This document shows, piece by piece, positions 57,884 through 64,000 of a DNA stretch of 64,000 bases. The translations under genes were made by a program, and so were the position numbers. The notes under the pieces were generated by a model. The model did not search any database and was not told where the DNA came from. It saw only the letters and a list, made by a program, of their open reading frames with translations. Source of the stretch: Solidesulfovibrio sp. (lineage in GTDB: Bacteria; Desulfobacterota; Desulfovibrionia; Desulfovibrionales; Desulfovibrionaceae); NCBI RefSeq assembly GCF_029978005.1, contig NZ_JARKOZ010000061.1, forward strand, positions 1-64,000, given 5' to 3'. Every line of letters starts with the position of its first letter. Within the stretch, counting starts at the first letter, position 1.

Positions 57884-57904
57884 GATTTTCGTGGGTTGCG
57901 AATG

Positions 57905-57934
57905 AAAAAAGCCGGCGGCCGCAGCCGCCGGCTT
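57905..57934 (-). terminator. intrinsic terminator of the Cache-like lipoprotein gene
   Basis: GCCGGCGGC and GCCGCCGGC pair around a short loop, followed on the minus strand by TTTTTT. It begins about 18 bases after the stop of the lipoprotein gene. Confidence 0.92.
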
Positions 57935-57951
57935 GTGGTTGCGAGCGGCGG

Positions 57952-58833
57952 CTACGAGGCCGGGGCGGCCACAGGCACGCCCGACGGCGCGGCCGGGGTT
58001 TCGGGCGCGCCCGGCGCGGCCTCGGGAGCCGGGGCCGGAGGGGCCTTGGCCGGCGCGGGCTTGGAGGCTTTGGCCTCGCGCACGTCGGTCAGGTAGACGA
58101 ATTCCATCTGGCCCACGTAGCGGGCCTGCCAGGCGTACAGGCCGCCGGCGGCGTTCATTTCGCCCTGGACCGAGCCCTTGAGGATCTCGACCCAGTTGAA
58201 GCCGGCCAGAGCCTCGCCCTGGCCGCCGTCGCCGGGCCAGACCAGGCCCCCGGTGGACACGATCACCAATGAGCCGGGTTCGGGGGAGAAGCGGGCCAGG
58301 TTGCGCGGGTCGAAGGAGGCGACCACGAGACCGGCGTACTCGTTGTTCTTGAAATACGGGGCCGCGACCATGACCACGGTGCCGAACTCGTCGGTCTTGA
58401 CCTGGGCGCCCATCTTGCGCTTGGCGTAACGGTCGGAAAATTCCAGCAGGCCGGTGTAGTCCATGGGGCGCATGGGAACGGCCGGGACCTGGGAGACCAC
58501 CGCGCCGGTCGTATCGACCACGGCCACGCCCGACAGCCAGTCGTGGCGGCTCAGGAGATCCTGGGTCCACTCGCTTTCCGGCGGCGTGTCCTGGGCGCCC
58601 AGGGCGCGCAGCATGGCCATGAGGCGTTCGTCGGCCGGCATGAACAGGGCGGCCAGGCGCTGCAGGCCCTTGTCGGTGATGCCCTGGTCGCTGAAGTCGA
58701 TGGTGGGATCGGTGTTGATGTAGCTGCGGTACAGCTTCTTCGTGTCGCGCCAGGTGGTCTTCATGGTGCCGCAACCGGTCAGGAAAGCCAGGCAGCACAG
58801 GGCCGCCAAGGCCACGTTCAGGCTTCGTTTCAA
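57952..58833 (-). CDS. lipoprotein with a Cache-like sensor domain, function unknown
   Basis: A 293-residue lipoprotein. The signal peptide ends in the lipobox FLTGC (Cys21). The mature protein has a helical stretch (DKGLQRLAALFMPADERLMAMLRALG) followed by a PAS/Cache-type fold: WLSGVAVVDTTGAVVSQVPA, MDYTGLLEFSDRYA, VVMVAAPYFKNNEYAGLVVASFDPRNLARF, and the long GSLVIVSTGGLVWPG segment. A Pro/Ala-rich tail closes it. Cache folds normally sense small ligands in receptors or kinases; here there is no signalling output, so it may bind ligands, or act in the envelope. A strong terminator follows. Confidence 0.72.
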   Translation of the reverse strand: MKRSLNVALAALCCLAFLTGCGTMKTTWRDTKKLYRSYINTDPTIDFSDQGITDKGLQRLAALFMPADERLMAMLRALGAQDTPPESEWTQDLLSRHDWLSGVAVVDTTGAVVSQVPAVPMRPMDYTGLLEFSDRYAKRKMGAQVKTDEFGTVVMVAAPYFKNNEYAGLVVASFDPRNLARFSPEPGSLVIVSTGGLVWPGDGGQGEALAGFNWVEILKGSVQGEMNAAGGLYAWQARYVGQMEFVYLTDVREAKASKPAPAKAPPAPAPEAAPGAPETPAAPSGVPVAAPAS

Positions 58834-58887
58834 GGCCGTTTCCCCTCGATGTTCCAGTGTTGGTGTCTTGTCGCGGTCCGACGGGCG

Positions 58888-59850
58888 TCAGCCCCGGGCC
58901 CGTGCGTCCAGGCGGCCGGCCAGGGCCTCGAGCAGGCTCACGAGTTTGGCCGGCCCGGGGGCTTTGCGGGGTCCGTCGTCGTCCCCGGCCGCCGGTTCGG
59001 GTGCGGCGGTCGCGGCCGCGTCATGACCGGAGACCCTGCCGGCGTCAAGGCCGGCCATGAGGGCCGCGATCTCCTCCCGTTCTGGTCCGGGAGGCAGGTG
59101 CGAAAGCAGTTCGTCATAGATCTCTCGCGCGCCGGCCACGTCGCCCTGGTTGGCGAGCAGGATCGCCATGGTCCTGGTGCGCACCACGGCGTCGCGGCCC
59201 TTGGCCGCCTTGCCGCGGCCCTTGTCGACGGGTTCGGGCGCGGCCGGGGCCAGGTCGGCGGCGAGTTCCATCACTTCCCGCGCGCCGCGCAGGGACAGGC
59301 TGTCCTCCCCGGGCGCGGACACGGTTTCGGCCGCCGGCGCGGGCTGCGGGACGGCGGGCGCGGCCGGCGCTTCCCGAACGGGTTCGACCGCGGCGGCCGT
59401 TGCGGTCGAGACGGCGACGGGCGTCCCGACCGGGACGGCCGGCTCGGCCTGACGCAGGCTGCGCAGCCCCCGCTCCATGACCTCGGCCCAGGTCAGGGAC
59501 TCGTCCTGGAAGTAATTGGCCAGAAAGAGCATGGCCAGGGCCGGGTCCTTGGACCGGGACGCGGCCGTGCGCGACCACAGCAGCCAGACCGAGGGATAGC
59601 GGGCGAGCAGGCCGCCCACGTCGGCGAAGACCGCGTCGGCCTCGCCCGAGCGGCCCAGGCGAGAAAGCAGTTCGATCAGGAAGAACTTGGCTTCCAGGTG
59701 GTCGGGGTGGAAGGCGATGCCCCGGAAAAGCACGTCGGCCGCCTCGCCCTCGCGTCCCTCCCCGGCCAGCTGGCGGGCCAGGGGGAAGAACACCTTGGAA
59801 TTGGGCTCGATCTCCAGGACTTCGCGGTAGAGTTCGATCTTACTGGCCAT
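58888..59850 (-). CDS. TPR-like protein of unknown function
   Basis: A 320-residue soluble protein. The N-terminal third is tetratricopeptide-like: IELYREVLEIEPNSKVFFPLARQLA, REGEAADVLFRGIAFHPDHLEAKFFLIELLSRLG in outline, then SKDPALAMLFLANYF. A low-complexity Ala/Pro stretch (about 160-200) is followed by a further helical pair (TMAILLANQGDVAGAREIYDELL) and a short tail. Scaffold or assembly role is likely. GGGAGGGAGG precedes the ATG at 59850; the first ten bases overlap the end of the ftsB-like gene. Confidence 0.78.
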   Translation of the reverse strand: MASKIELYREVLEIEPNSKVFFPLARQLAGEGREGEAADVLFRGIAFHPDHLEAKFFLIELLSRLGRSGEADAVFADVGGLLARYPSVWLLWSRTAASRSKDPALAMLFLANYFQDESLTWAEVMERGLRSLRQAEPAVPVGTPVAVSTATAAAVEPVREAPAAPAVPQPAPAAETVSAPGEDSLSLRGAREVMELAADLAPAAPEPVDKGRGKAAKGRDAVVRTRTMAILLANQGDVAGAREIYDELLSHLPPGPEREEIAALMAGLDAGRVSGHDAAATAAPEPAAGDDDGPRKAPGPAKLVSLLEALAGRLDARARG

Positions 59851-60166
59851 CGGCCCTGCCTCCCTCCCCTTGCCGCGCCGGGGGCGCATCCTTGGGAAAC
59901 TGGTAGAGGACTTCGTTTTCCTTGAGATAGTTCATCTGGGAACGGGCCATTTTTTCCGTGAAGGCGCGGTCGGTCTTGAGCCAGCGGATCTCCTGGCTGA
60001 GATCGAGGGAGTGTTCGTTGACGGCTTCCAGGCGCTGCTTGAGCTGTTCGTGGCGGGCCTTGAGTTCCAGATAGGCAAAAATGCCGTTGTCGCTCCATAT
60101 GAGATTATAGAGCAAAAAAATGTTGAAAAAGATCAGTCCCGTCAGAAGAAACCGTCGCCAGATCAT
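59840..60166 (-). CDS. FtsB/DivIC-family septum formation initiator
   Basis: A 108-residue single-pass membrane protein. A short cytoplasmic tail and a membrane helix (RRFLLTGLIFFNIFLLYNLIW, about residues 4-23) precede a leucine-zipper-like coiled coil (ELKARHEQLKQRLEAVNEHSLDLSQEIRWLKTD in outline). EKMARSQMNYLKENEVLYQFP matches the FtsB/DivIC ending, the E-x-x-A-R-x-x-x-x-x-x-x-x-E-x-x-Y/F pattern. It works with FtsL and FtsQ in divisome activation. The start at 60166 overlaps no gene but lies 1 base after the stop of the next upstream gene; a longer frame would add 35 residues. Confidence 0.88.
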   Translation of the reverse strand: MIWRRFLLTGLIFFNIFLLYNLIWSDNGIFAYLELKARHEQLKQRLEAVNEHSLDLSQEIRWLKTDRAFTEKMARSQMNYLKENEVLYQFPKDAPPARQGEGGRADGQ

Positions 60167-60167
60167 G

Positions 60168-60527
60168 TCATTGCACGACGTACTTTTTGAGCGGTTTGCT
60201 GTCCTGCTGCTCCAAGGGTTCCTTGAGCTCCTTGAGGAAATTTTCCGTGGCCGCCTCGATGCGGGCCACATCCTGTTCCTGGACGTCTATCTCCTCGACA
60301 TGGGACAAGAACATCTTGAGGATGTTGAAGTCGCGCAGGAGGTAGTGCCCGAACTGGAGGCGTTCGAGGTCCGGCTCGAGTTCGAGGATGGTGTGCAGGC
60401 AGTTCTCGATGCGCGCGGACAGGTTGACGTCGCGGCGGGAGGCGTTGCGCGCCGCCGGCCTGCCCAGGCCCGGGCGGACGGCGCGCACCCGGCGTCTGGA
60501 GAGCTTGGAGGTGTTCTTGGGTTTCAT
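60168..60527 (-). CDS. small conserved-looking protein of unknown function
   Basis: A 119-residue protein with an Arg-rich N terminus (NTSKLSRRRVRAVRPGLGRP) and an acidic, helical body: ENCLHTILELEPDLERLQFGHYLLRDFNILKMFLSHVEEIDVQEQDVARIE in outline. It has no signal peptide, membrane helix or known motif. Its stop is 1 base before the ftsB-like ATG and pgsA lies 25 bases upstream, so it is well embedded in an envelope-oriented operon. The position next to a division gene is the only hint at function. Confidence 0.72.
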   Translation of the reverse strand: MKPKNTSKLSRRRVRAVRPGLGRPAARNASRRDVNLSARIENCLHTILELEPDLERLQFGHYLLRDFNILKMFLSHVEEIDVQEQDVARIEAATENFLKELKEPLEQQDSKPLKKYVVQ

Positions 60528-60552
60528 GGCGCCTTGTCGTGCGGTTTCGCGG

Positions 60553-61122
60553 TCAGGCCCGATCCTTGCCGGAAGCGGCCTGGGACCACATCACTTGCTT
60601 GCCGAAGACATAAAAGTAATTGCCGCCGGATACAAGGGTCAATACCACGGCCAGGTACAAAAGGATCTGGCCCAGGGGCACGGGATCGAACCCGAACCAG
60701 GGGTAATGGAGCGTGAGCGGGCAAAGGGCCACCATCTGGATGATGGTCTTGAGCTTGCCGTAACGGTCGGCGCTGATGACCACGCCGTGGTCCACGGCCA
60801 CGGCCCGCAGCCCGGTCACCGCGATCTCCCGGCAGATGACGATCACCGTCACCCAGGCCTCCACCCAGCCCAGGCGCGTGAGCATGATGAGCAGGGAGCA
60901 CACCAGGAGCTTGTCGGCCAGGGGGTCGAGGAACTTGCCGAGCGTGGTGACGAGGTTGCGCCGCCTGGCCACCAGGCCGTCCGCGATGTCCGTCACCGAG
61001 GCGACGACGAAGACCGCCAGCGCGGCCAGGCACGTGCCCCGACCCGGAAAGTACAGGAGCACGACGAGGATCGGCACGGCCCCGATGCGGGCCAGCGTCA
61101 GGTTGTTGGCGAGGTTGAACAT
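60553..61122 (-). CDS. pgsA: CDP-diacylglycerol-glycerol-3-phosphate 3-phosphatidyltransferase
   Basis: A 189-residue integral membrane enzyme that makes phosphatidylglycerol phosphate, the committed step to acidic phospholipids. The CDP-alcohol phosphotransferase motif is present in full: VTDIADGLVARRRNLVTTLGKFLDPLADKLLV in outline, with D-x2-D-G-x2-A-R and G-x3-D-x3-D. About four to six membrane helices are visible, including VPILVVLLYF and WVTVIVICREIAVTGLRAV. Its stop is 25 bases from the next gene downstream on the minus strand, and mrp lies 89 bases upstream. Confidence 0.95.
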   Translation of the reverse strand: MFNLANNLTLARIGAVPILVVLLYFPGRGTCLAALAVFVVASVTDIADGLVARRRNLVTTLGKFLDPLADKLLVCSLLIMLTRLGWVEAWVTVIVICREIAVTGLRAVAVDHGVVISADRYGKLKTIIQMVALCPLTLHYPWFGFDPVPLGQILLYLAVVLTLVSGGNYFYVFGKQVMWSQAASGKDRA

Positions 61123-61211
61123 GCGGTTTGGCCTTTGGGGTTGAGCCTTGCTGGCAGGCGTTTAAAGCAATAGCCGGCCGGCGTAAAGCCTTGGAACGCT
61201 CATGGGCCTAC

Positions 61212-62072
61212 TTAAGGACACGGCGAAGCCGCCGCCTCCAGGCTCGAGGCGCAGGCCGCGGCCACGGCCGCGGCCAGGGCCAGGAAGGCGTTCCGGGCCG
61301 GGGTTTCGACCTCCAGGGACACCACGGGCCGGCCCATGTCGCCGGCCGCCACCGTGGCCGGATCGAGCGGCACCGCCCCGAGGAAGTCCAGGCCGTAGGC
61401 CCTGGCCAGGGCCTCGCCGCCGCCCTTTTTGAACAGTTCGATTTCTTTATGGCAATGCGGGCAGACGAGCCCGCTCATGTTCTCCACCACGCCGAGGATG
61501 TTGGCGTTGGCGTACTGGAGGAAATTGATGGTCTTGCGCACGTCGGCCAGGGAAACCTCCTGGGGCGTGGTCACCAGCAGGCACAGGGCGTCGCGCACGG
61601 TCTTGAGCACGGTCAGGTGCTCGTCGCCGTTGCCCGGGGGCGAGTCGATGACCAGGTAGTCGAGCTCCCCCCAGTCCACGTCGGCCAGGAACTGGCGGAT
61701 GGCCGTGGTGCGCATGGGGCCGCGCCACAGCACGGCCTGGTCCGGGTCGTCGAGCAGCGACTGCATGGAGACCACGAGCAGGTTCTCGCCCACCAGCTTG
61801 GGGGCCAGAGGGGCGTCGCGGCCGGCTTCCAGCGCACCCCGGATGCCGAGCATGCCGGCCACGCTCGGGCCGTGCAGATCCACGTCCAGAAGCCCCACCC
61901 GGGAGCCGGCCTGGGCCAGGGCCTGGGCCACGTTGACCGCGACGGAGCTCTTGCCCACGCCGCCCTTGCCGCTCATGACGAAGAGCTTGTAGCGGATCCT
62001 GCCAAGCGTCGCCCCGATGCGGCCGTCGCGGGCGTCGCGCCCGTCGCTTTTTCCGATGTGCAGCTCGTCCAT
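61212..62072 (-). CDS. mrp: Mrp/NBP35-family iron-sulfur carrier ATPase
   Basis: A 286-residue P-loop ATPase of the Mrp/ApbC group, which binds and transfers [4Fe-4S] clusters to target proteins. The deviant Walker A is FVMSGKGGVGKSSVAVNVA near residue 32, then LLDVDLHGPSVAGMLG, the MRTTAIRQF segment, VIDSPPGNGDEHL and NMSGLVCPHCHKEIELF, whose CxxC at about residue 210 bridges the dimer cluster. The N-terminal DUF59 domain of Mrp is absent, as in many anaerobes. Start at 62072 follows GAGCGAGG. pcm ends 23 bases upstream on the same strand. Confidence 0.92.
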   Translation of the reverse strand: MDELHIGKSDGRDARDGRIGATLGRIRYKLFVMSGKGGVGKSSVAVNVAQALAQAGSRVGLLDVDLHGPSVAGMLGIRGALEAGRDAPLAPKLVGENLLVVSMQSLLDDPDQAVLWRGPMRTTAIRQFLADVDWGELDYLVIDSPPGNGDEHLTVLKTVRDALCLLVTTPQEVSLADVRKTINFLQYANANILGVVENMSGLVCPHCHKEIELFKKGGGEALARAYGLDFLGAVPLDPATVAAGDMGRPVVSLEVETPARNAFLALAAAVAAACASSLEAAASPCP

Positions 62073-62095
62073 AGGCCTCGCTCCGTTGTCCCGCC

Positions 62096-62755
62096 CTACC
62101 AGCCGTGGGCGCCGACGAGATCGACGAACATGACGTCGCCGAGCTTTCGCGCCAGGATACGGCCGTTTTCCTTGCGCACCACATGCAGCGCCTGGCTGCG
62201 CCGGGAAGCGCCGACCGGAATGACCATGCGGCCGGGGTCGGCCAGCTGGGCGAGGAGCGGCTCCGGGATGCGCGGCCCCCCGGCCGTGACCACGATGCGG
62301 TCGAACGGGGCCTCCTCGGGCCAGCCCAGGGTGCCGTCGTCGAGCTTGAAGCGCACTTTGAGGTAGCGCAGTCCCTCCAGCCGCCGCCGCGCCGCCTCGT
62401 ACAGGGGCCGGACCCGCTCCACGGTGAAGACGTAGGCCCCGAGCTCGGCCAGCACGGCCGCCTGGTAGCCCGAGCCGGTGCCGATTTCCAGCACCCGCTG
62501 GCCCTGGGAGACCTCGAGGAGCTCGGTCATCCAGGCCACGACGTAGGGCTGGGAGATGGTCTGGCCGTGGCCGAGCGGCAGAGGGTGGTCCTCGTAGGCC
62601 TGGGGAATCAGCGCCTCTTCCACGAAGAGGTGGCGCGGCACCTTGCGCATGGCCCGCAGCACCTCGGGACTGGAGACGCCCCGGGCCTCGATCTGGTCCC
62701 GGACCATGCGGTCGCGATTGCGCTTGAGGTCGATTTTCGGCCCAGGTCCGTTCAT
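62096..62755 (-). CDS. pcm: protein-L-isoaspartate O-methyltransferase
   Basis: A 219-residue repair methyltransferase acting on isomerised Asp/Asn residues in damaged proteins. Visible features are [28 protein letters not shown] in outline, [20 protein letters not shown], motif [21 protein letters not shown] and [16 protein letters not shown], then [21 protein letters not shown] and the C-terminal [12 protein letters not shown]. Start at 62755 follows GGGCGGAG immediately; the spacing is short. A TTG 11 codons upstream is less likely. It is divergent from the CBS-pair gene. Confidence 0.93.
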   Translation of the reverse strand: MNGPGPKIDLKRNRDRMVRDQIEARGVSSPEVLRAMRKVPRHLFVEEALIPQAYEDHPLPLGHGQTISQPYVVAWMTELLEVSQGQRVLEIGTGSGYQAAVLAELGAYVFTVERVRPLYEAARRRLEGLRYLKVRFKLDDGTLGWPEEAPFDRIVVTAGGPRIPEPLLAQLADPGRMVIPVGASRRSQALHVVRKENGRILARKLGDVMFVDLVGAHGW

Positions 62756-62855
62756 CTCCGCCCTTTGCCCGAACCGACGCCGGGACAATGGCGCATCCGG
62801 GCGAACAATCTATTTTTGAAACCAAAATACGGCCATCAAGTCAACCGCCGCCGCC

Positions 62856-62884
62856 TTGACAGGGTCGCTCGGCAATGCCATTCC
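62856..62884 (+). promoter_or_regulatory. possible promoter of the CBS-pair gene
   Basis: A perfect TTGACA (62856-62861) is followed 17 bases later by CATTCC (62879-62884), a poor -10 box, in the divergent spacer between pcm and the CBS gene. The transcription start would be close to the ATG at 62907. Weak on the -10 side. Confidence 0.35.
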
Positions 62885-62906
62885 GACCTAATTGAAGGAG
62901 GCATCC

Positions 62907-63365
62907 ATGCTGACCACCCGCGACCTGATGACCGAAGACCTCATCGCCCTGCGCGACACCGACAGCCTGCTCGAAGCCCAGAAGGCCATGGAACAGGCCC
63001 GCATCCGCCACCTGCCCATCATCGACGCCGCCGGAGCCTTCGTGGGTCTTTTAACCCACCGCGACCTCCTGGCCGCCTCCGTTTCCCGCCTGGCCGAGAT
63101 CGACGAAGCCACCCAGGATGAAATCTACGCCGGCATTCCCATCAACGAAGTCATGCGGGCCGACGTGGCCATGGCCACGCCGGACCTGCCCCTGCGCCAG
63201 GCTGCCGAGGTTCTGCTCACCCAGAAATACGGCTGCCTGCCCGTGGTCGAGGGCGGCAAGCTCGTGGGCATCCTCACCGCCTCGGACTTCATCCGCCTGT
63301 GCCTCGACCTCATGGACGCCCTGGAGGCGAGCGAACAGCTCGAGTGCGAGGATTGCCAGGATTGA
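62907..63365 (+). CDS. CBS-domain pair protein
   Basis: A 152-residue protein made of two CBS motifs forming one Bateman module, which typically binds adenosyl nucleotides such as AMP or ATP. The first runs TTRDLMTEDLIALRDTDSLLEAQKAMEQARIRHLPIID in outline (residues 3-43) and the second INEVMRADVAMATPDLPLRQAAEVLLTQKYGCLPVV (80-118). An acidic tail with CEDC ends it. There is no fused catalytic or channel domain, so the regulated partner is unknown. GGAGG precedes the ATG at 62907. A hairpin terminator follows. Confidence 0.92.
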   Translation: MLTTRDLMTEDLIALRDTDSLLEAQKAMEQARIRHLPIIDAAGAFVGLLTHRDLLAASVSRLAEIDEATQDEIYAGIPINEVMRADVAMATPDLPLRQAAEVLLTQKYGCLPVVEGGKLVGILTASDFIRLCLDLMDALEASEQLECEDCQD

Positions 63366-63395
63366 CGACCTGAGGCGACCCGGGACGACTGCCTG

Positions 63396-63429
63396 AAAAA
63401 GCCCCTCGAGCCAATGGCCGGGGGGCTTT
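63396..63429. terminator. bidirectional-type hairpin after the CBS-pair gene
   Basis: AAAGCCCC (63398-63405 region) and GGGGGCTTT (63421-63429) pair with a 14-base loop. On the minus strand it is followed by a TTTTT run. On the plus strand, the direction of the CBS gene, no T run follows, so it may stop that message only partly. Confidence 0.55.
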
Positions 63430-63467
63430 GGCGTTTGAACGAGACAGTGTTTTTTGGGCAAAATGTG

Positions 63468-63502
63468 TTGACTTCCGACTTGTGAAATTTTACGCTTTTC
63501 AC
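63468..63502 (+). promoter_or_regulatory. promoter region of the cytochrome gene, with inverted repeat
   Basis: TTGACT (63468-63473) and TACGCT (63491-63496) are 17 bases apart on the plus strand. GTGAAA (63482-63487) and TTTCAC (63497-63502) form an inverted repeat with a 9-base spacer that covers the -10 box. An overlapping operator is plausible; the spacer is too long for the usual Rex or FNR/HcpR sites. Confidence 0.45.
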
Positions 63503-63601
63503 TTGAATTGAGGCGGCGGGGCTACGCCTGCGACTGCCGCCCGTGTATTCGCAGCGGCTAGGTCCTTTTACCGTTTCTTGGAGCTTTAAGGAGGGAGTTG
63601 G

Positions 63602-64000
63602 ATGCGTTCCAAGGTCATGTCTTCCATGTTGGTCGGTTCGATGTTCATCCTGGCCCTGGCCACTGCCGCCTTGGCCGATGGCGGCAAGTACAGCTCGATC
63701 GTCGAAGCCAAGTCCGAGCTGTGCTACCCCCTGACACTCACCTTCAAGCGTCCGTCCGGGGTGCTCAAGACCAGCTTCGCGCCGGTTTCGTTCTCCCACG
63801 GTCAGCACGCCAACATCGCCTGCGGCACCTGCCACCACATGTGGGACGGCAAGGGCAAGATCGAGGGCTGCGCCACCGAGGGTTGCCATGACAACCTCAA
63901 GGAGCGTCAGGAAGCCACCTCGTACTTCCGCGCCTTCCATGACAAGAATTCCGAGACCAGCTGCCTGGGCTGCCACATGAAGACCAACATCGTCCGCAAG
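63602..64000 (+). CDS. class III cytochrome c (cytochrome c3 family), 3' end beyond the window
   Basis: The first 133 residues of a periplasmic multihaem cytochrome. The signal peptide (MRSKVMSSMLVGSMFILALA, cleavage after LADG region near 25) is followed by three visible haem sites: CGTCH (74-78), CATEGCH with the C-x4-C-H spacing found in cytochrome c3 (90-96), and CLGCH (121-125). Axial-ligand His occur in SFSHGQH (66, 69), at 79 and in AFHDKN (113). The first site is followed by a second His. A fourth site is expected past the edge. Such type II or acidic cytochromes c3 pass electrons between hydrogenase or formate dehydrogenase and membrane complexes. GGAGGGAG precedes the ATG. Confidence 0.9.
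   Translation, partial: MRSKVMSSMLVGSMFILALATAALADGGKYSSIVEAKSELCYPLTLTFKRPSGVLKTSFAPVSFSHGQHANIACGTCHHMWDGKGKIEGCATEGCHDNLKERQEATSYFRAFHDKNSETSCLGCHMKTNIVRK

Noticed and set aside
63480-63504. A Rex or FNR/HcpR operator at TTGTGAAATTT..TTTTCAC
   Set aside because: The half-sites are spaced 9 to 11 bases apart instead of the usual 4 to 6, so it is reported only as an unassigned inverted repeat.

Overview
The window is visibly GC-rich and densely coded, and it reads as chromosome of a sulfate-reducing deltaproteobacterium of the Desulfovibrio / Solidesulfovibrio type. The markers are a multihaem class III cytochrome c at the right edge, a selenocysteine-containing SelD, an EF-G paralogue of the kind deltaproteobacteria carry in pairs, split glyQ/glyS, an ErcA-like iron alcohol dehydrogenase next to a PAS histidine kinase, and a small [2Fe-2S] BFD/CopZ-like protein. 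This assignment is inference from gene content. No rRNA, tRNA, CRISPR array, insertion sequence or prophage was recognised.

Layout. 1-10.3 kb: tgt and ade diverge over a 56-bp spacer. An AT-richer island follows (about 3.03-3.95 kb) holding one tiny [2Fe-2S] gene. Then come typA, a PAS histidine kinase overlapping an ErcA-like dehydrogenase, a YdjC/ChbG deacetylase and elbB, all on the minus strand. 10.4-15.8 kb: a tightly coupled plus-strand operon: isopropylmalate/homocitrate synthase-like enzyme, ZIP-like membrane protein, ABC exporter, DUF1858-like CxxC protein, SelD (UGA = Sec) and a DsrE protein, joined mostly by 4-bp overlaps. 15.8-18 kb: an exported protein, a glycosyltransferase and rpsT. 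18.2-32.7 kb: a long minus-strand run with aminopeptidase, exported protein, cheW, mfd, a PpiC-like lipoprotein, surA, a RodZ-like protein, recO, glyQ and glyS. The lipoprotein and the RodZ protein share the RodZ C-terminal domain (DUF4115), so envelope folding and cell shape are mixed here in an unusual way.

32.9-39.2 kb: infA, a beta-CASP nuclease, a LOG protein, a GNAT acetyltransferase and a string of small minus-strand genes (DUF488, methyltransferase, two lipoprotein/exported proteins, Sel1 repeat). 39.2-43.9 kb: a branched-chain amino acid operon, yggT-DUF167-DUF465-ilvB-ilvN-ilvC, whose 280-bp leader has a near-consensus promoter, a palindrome at the predicted start site and a 15-bp direct repeat. 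43.9-46.0 kb: HAD phosphatase, two family-specific unknowns, tatA. 46.1-55.5 kb: minus-strand housekeeping block of thioredoxin and its reductase, BamD, EF-G paralogue, acyltransferase, rsmD, coaD, miaA and a cell-wall amidase, many overlapping. 55.6-62.8 kb: fbp-tsaD, a Cache-like lipoprotein, a TPR protein, an FtsB-like protein, pgsA, an Mrp ATPase and pcm. 62.9-64 kb: a CBS-pair protein and the 5' part of a tetrahaem-type cytochrome c3 gene, both on plus.

Starts were chosen by Shine-Dalgarno position and family length, so several differ from the longest open frame. No search, alignment or structure tool was available; names rest on motifs I could read. Promoters and hairpins are pattern calls by eye.
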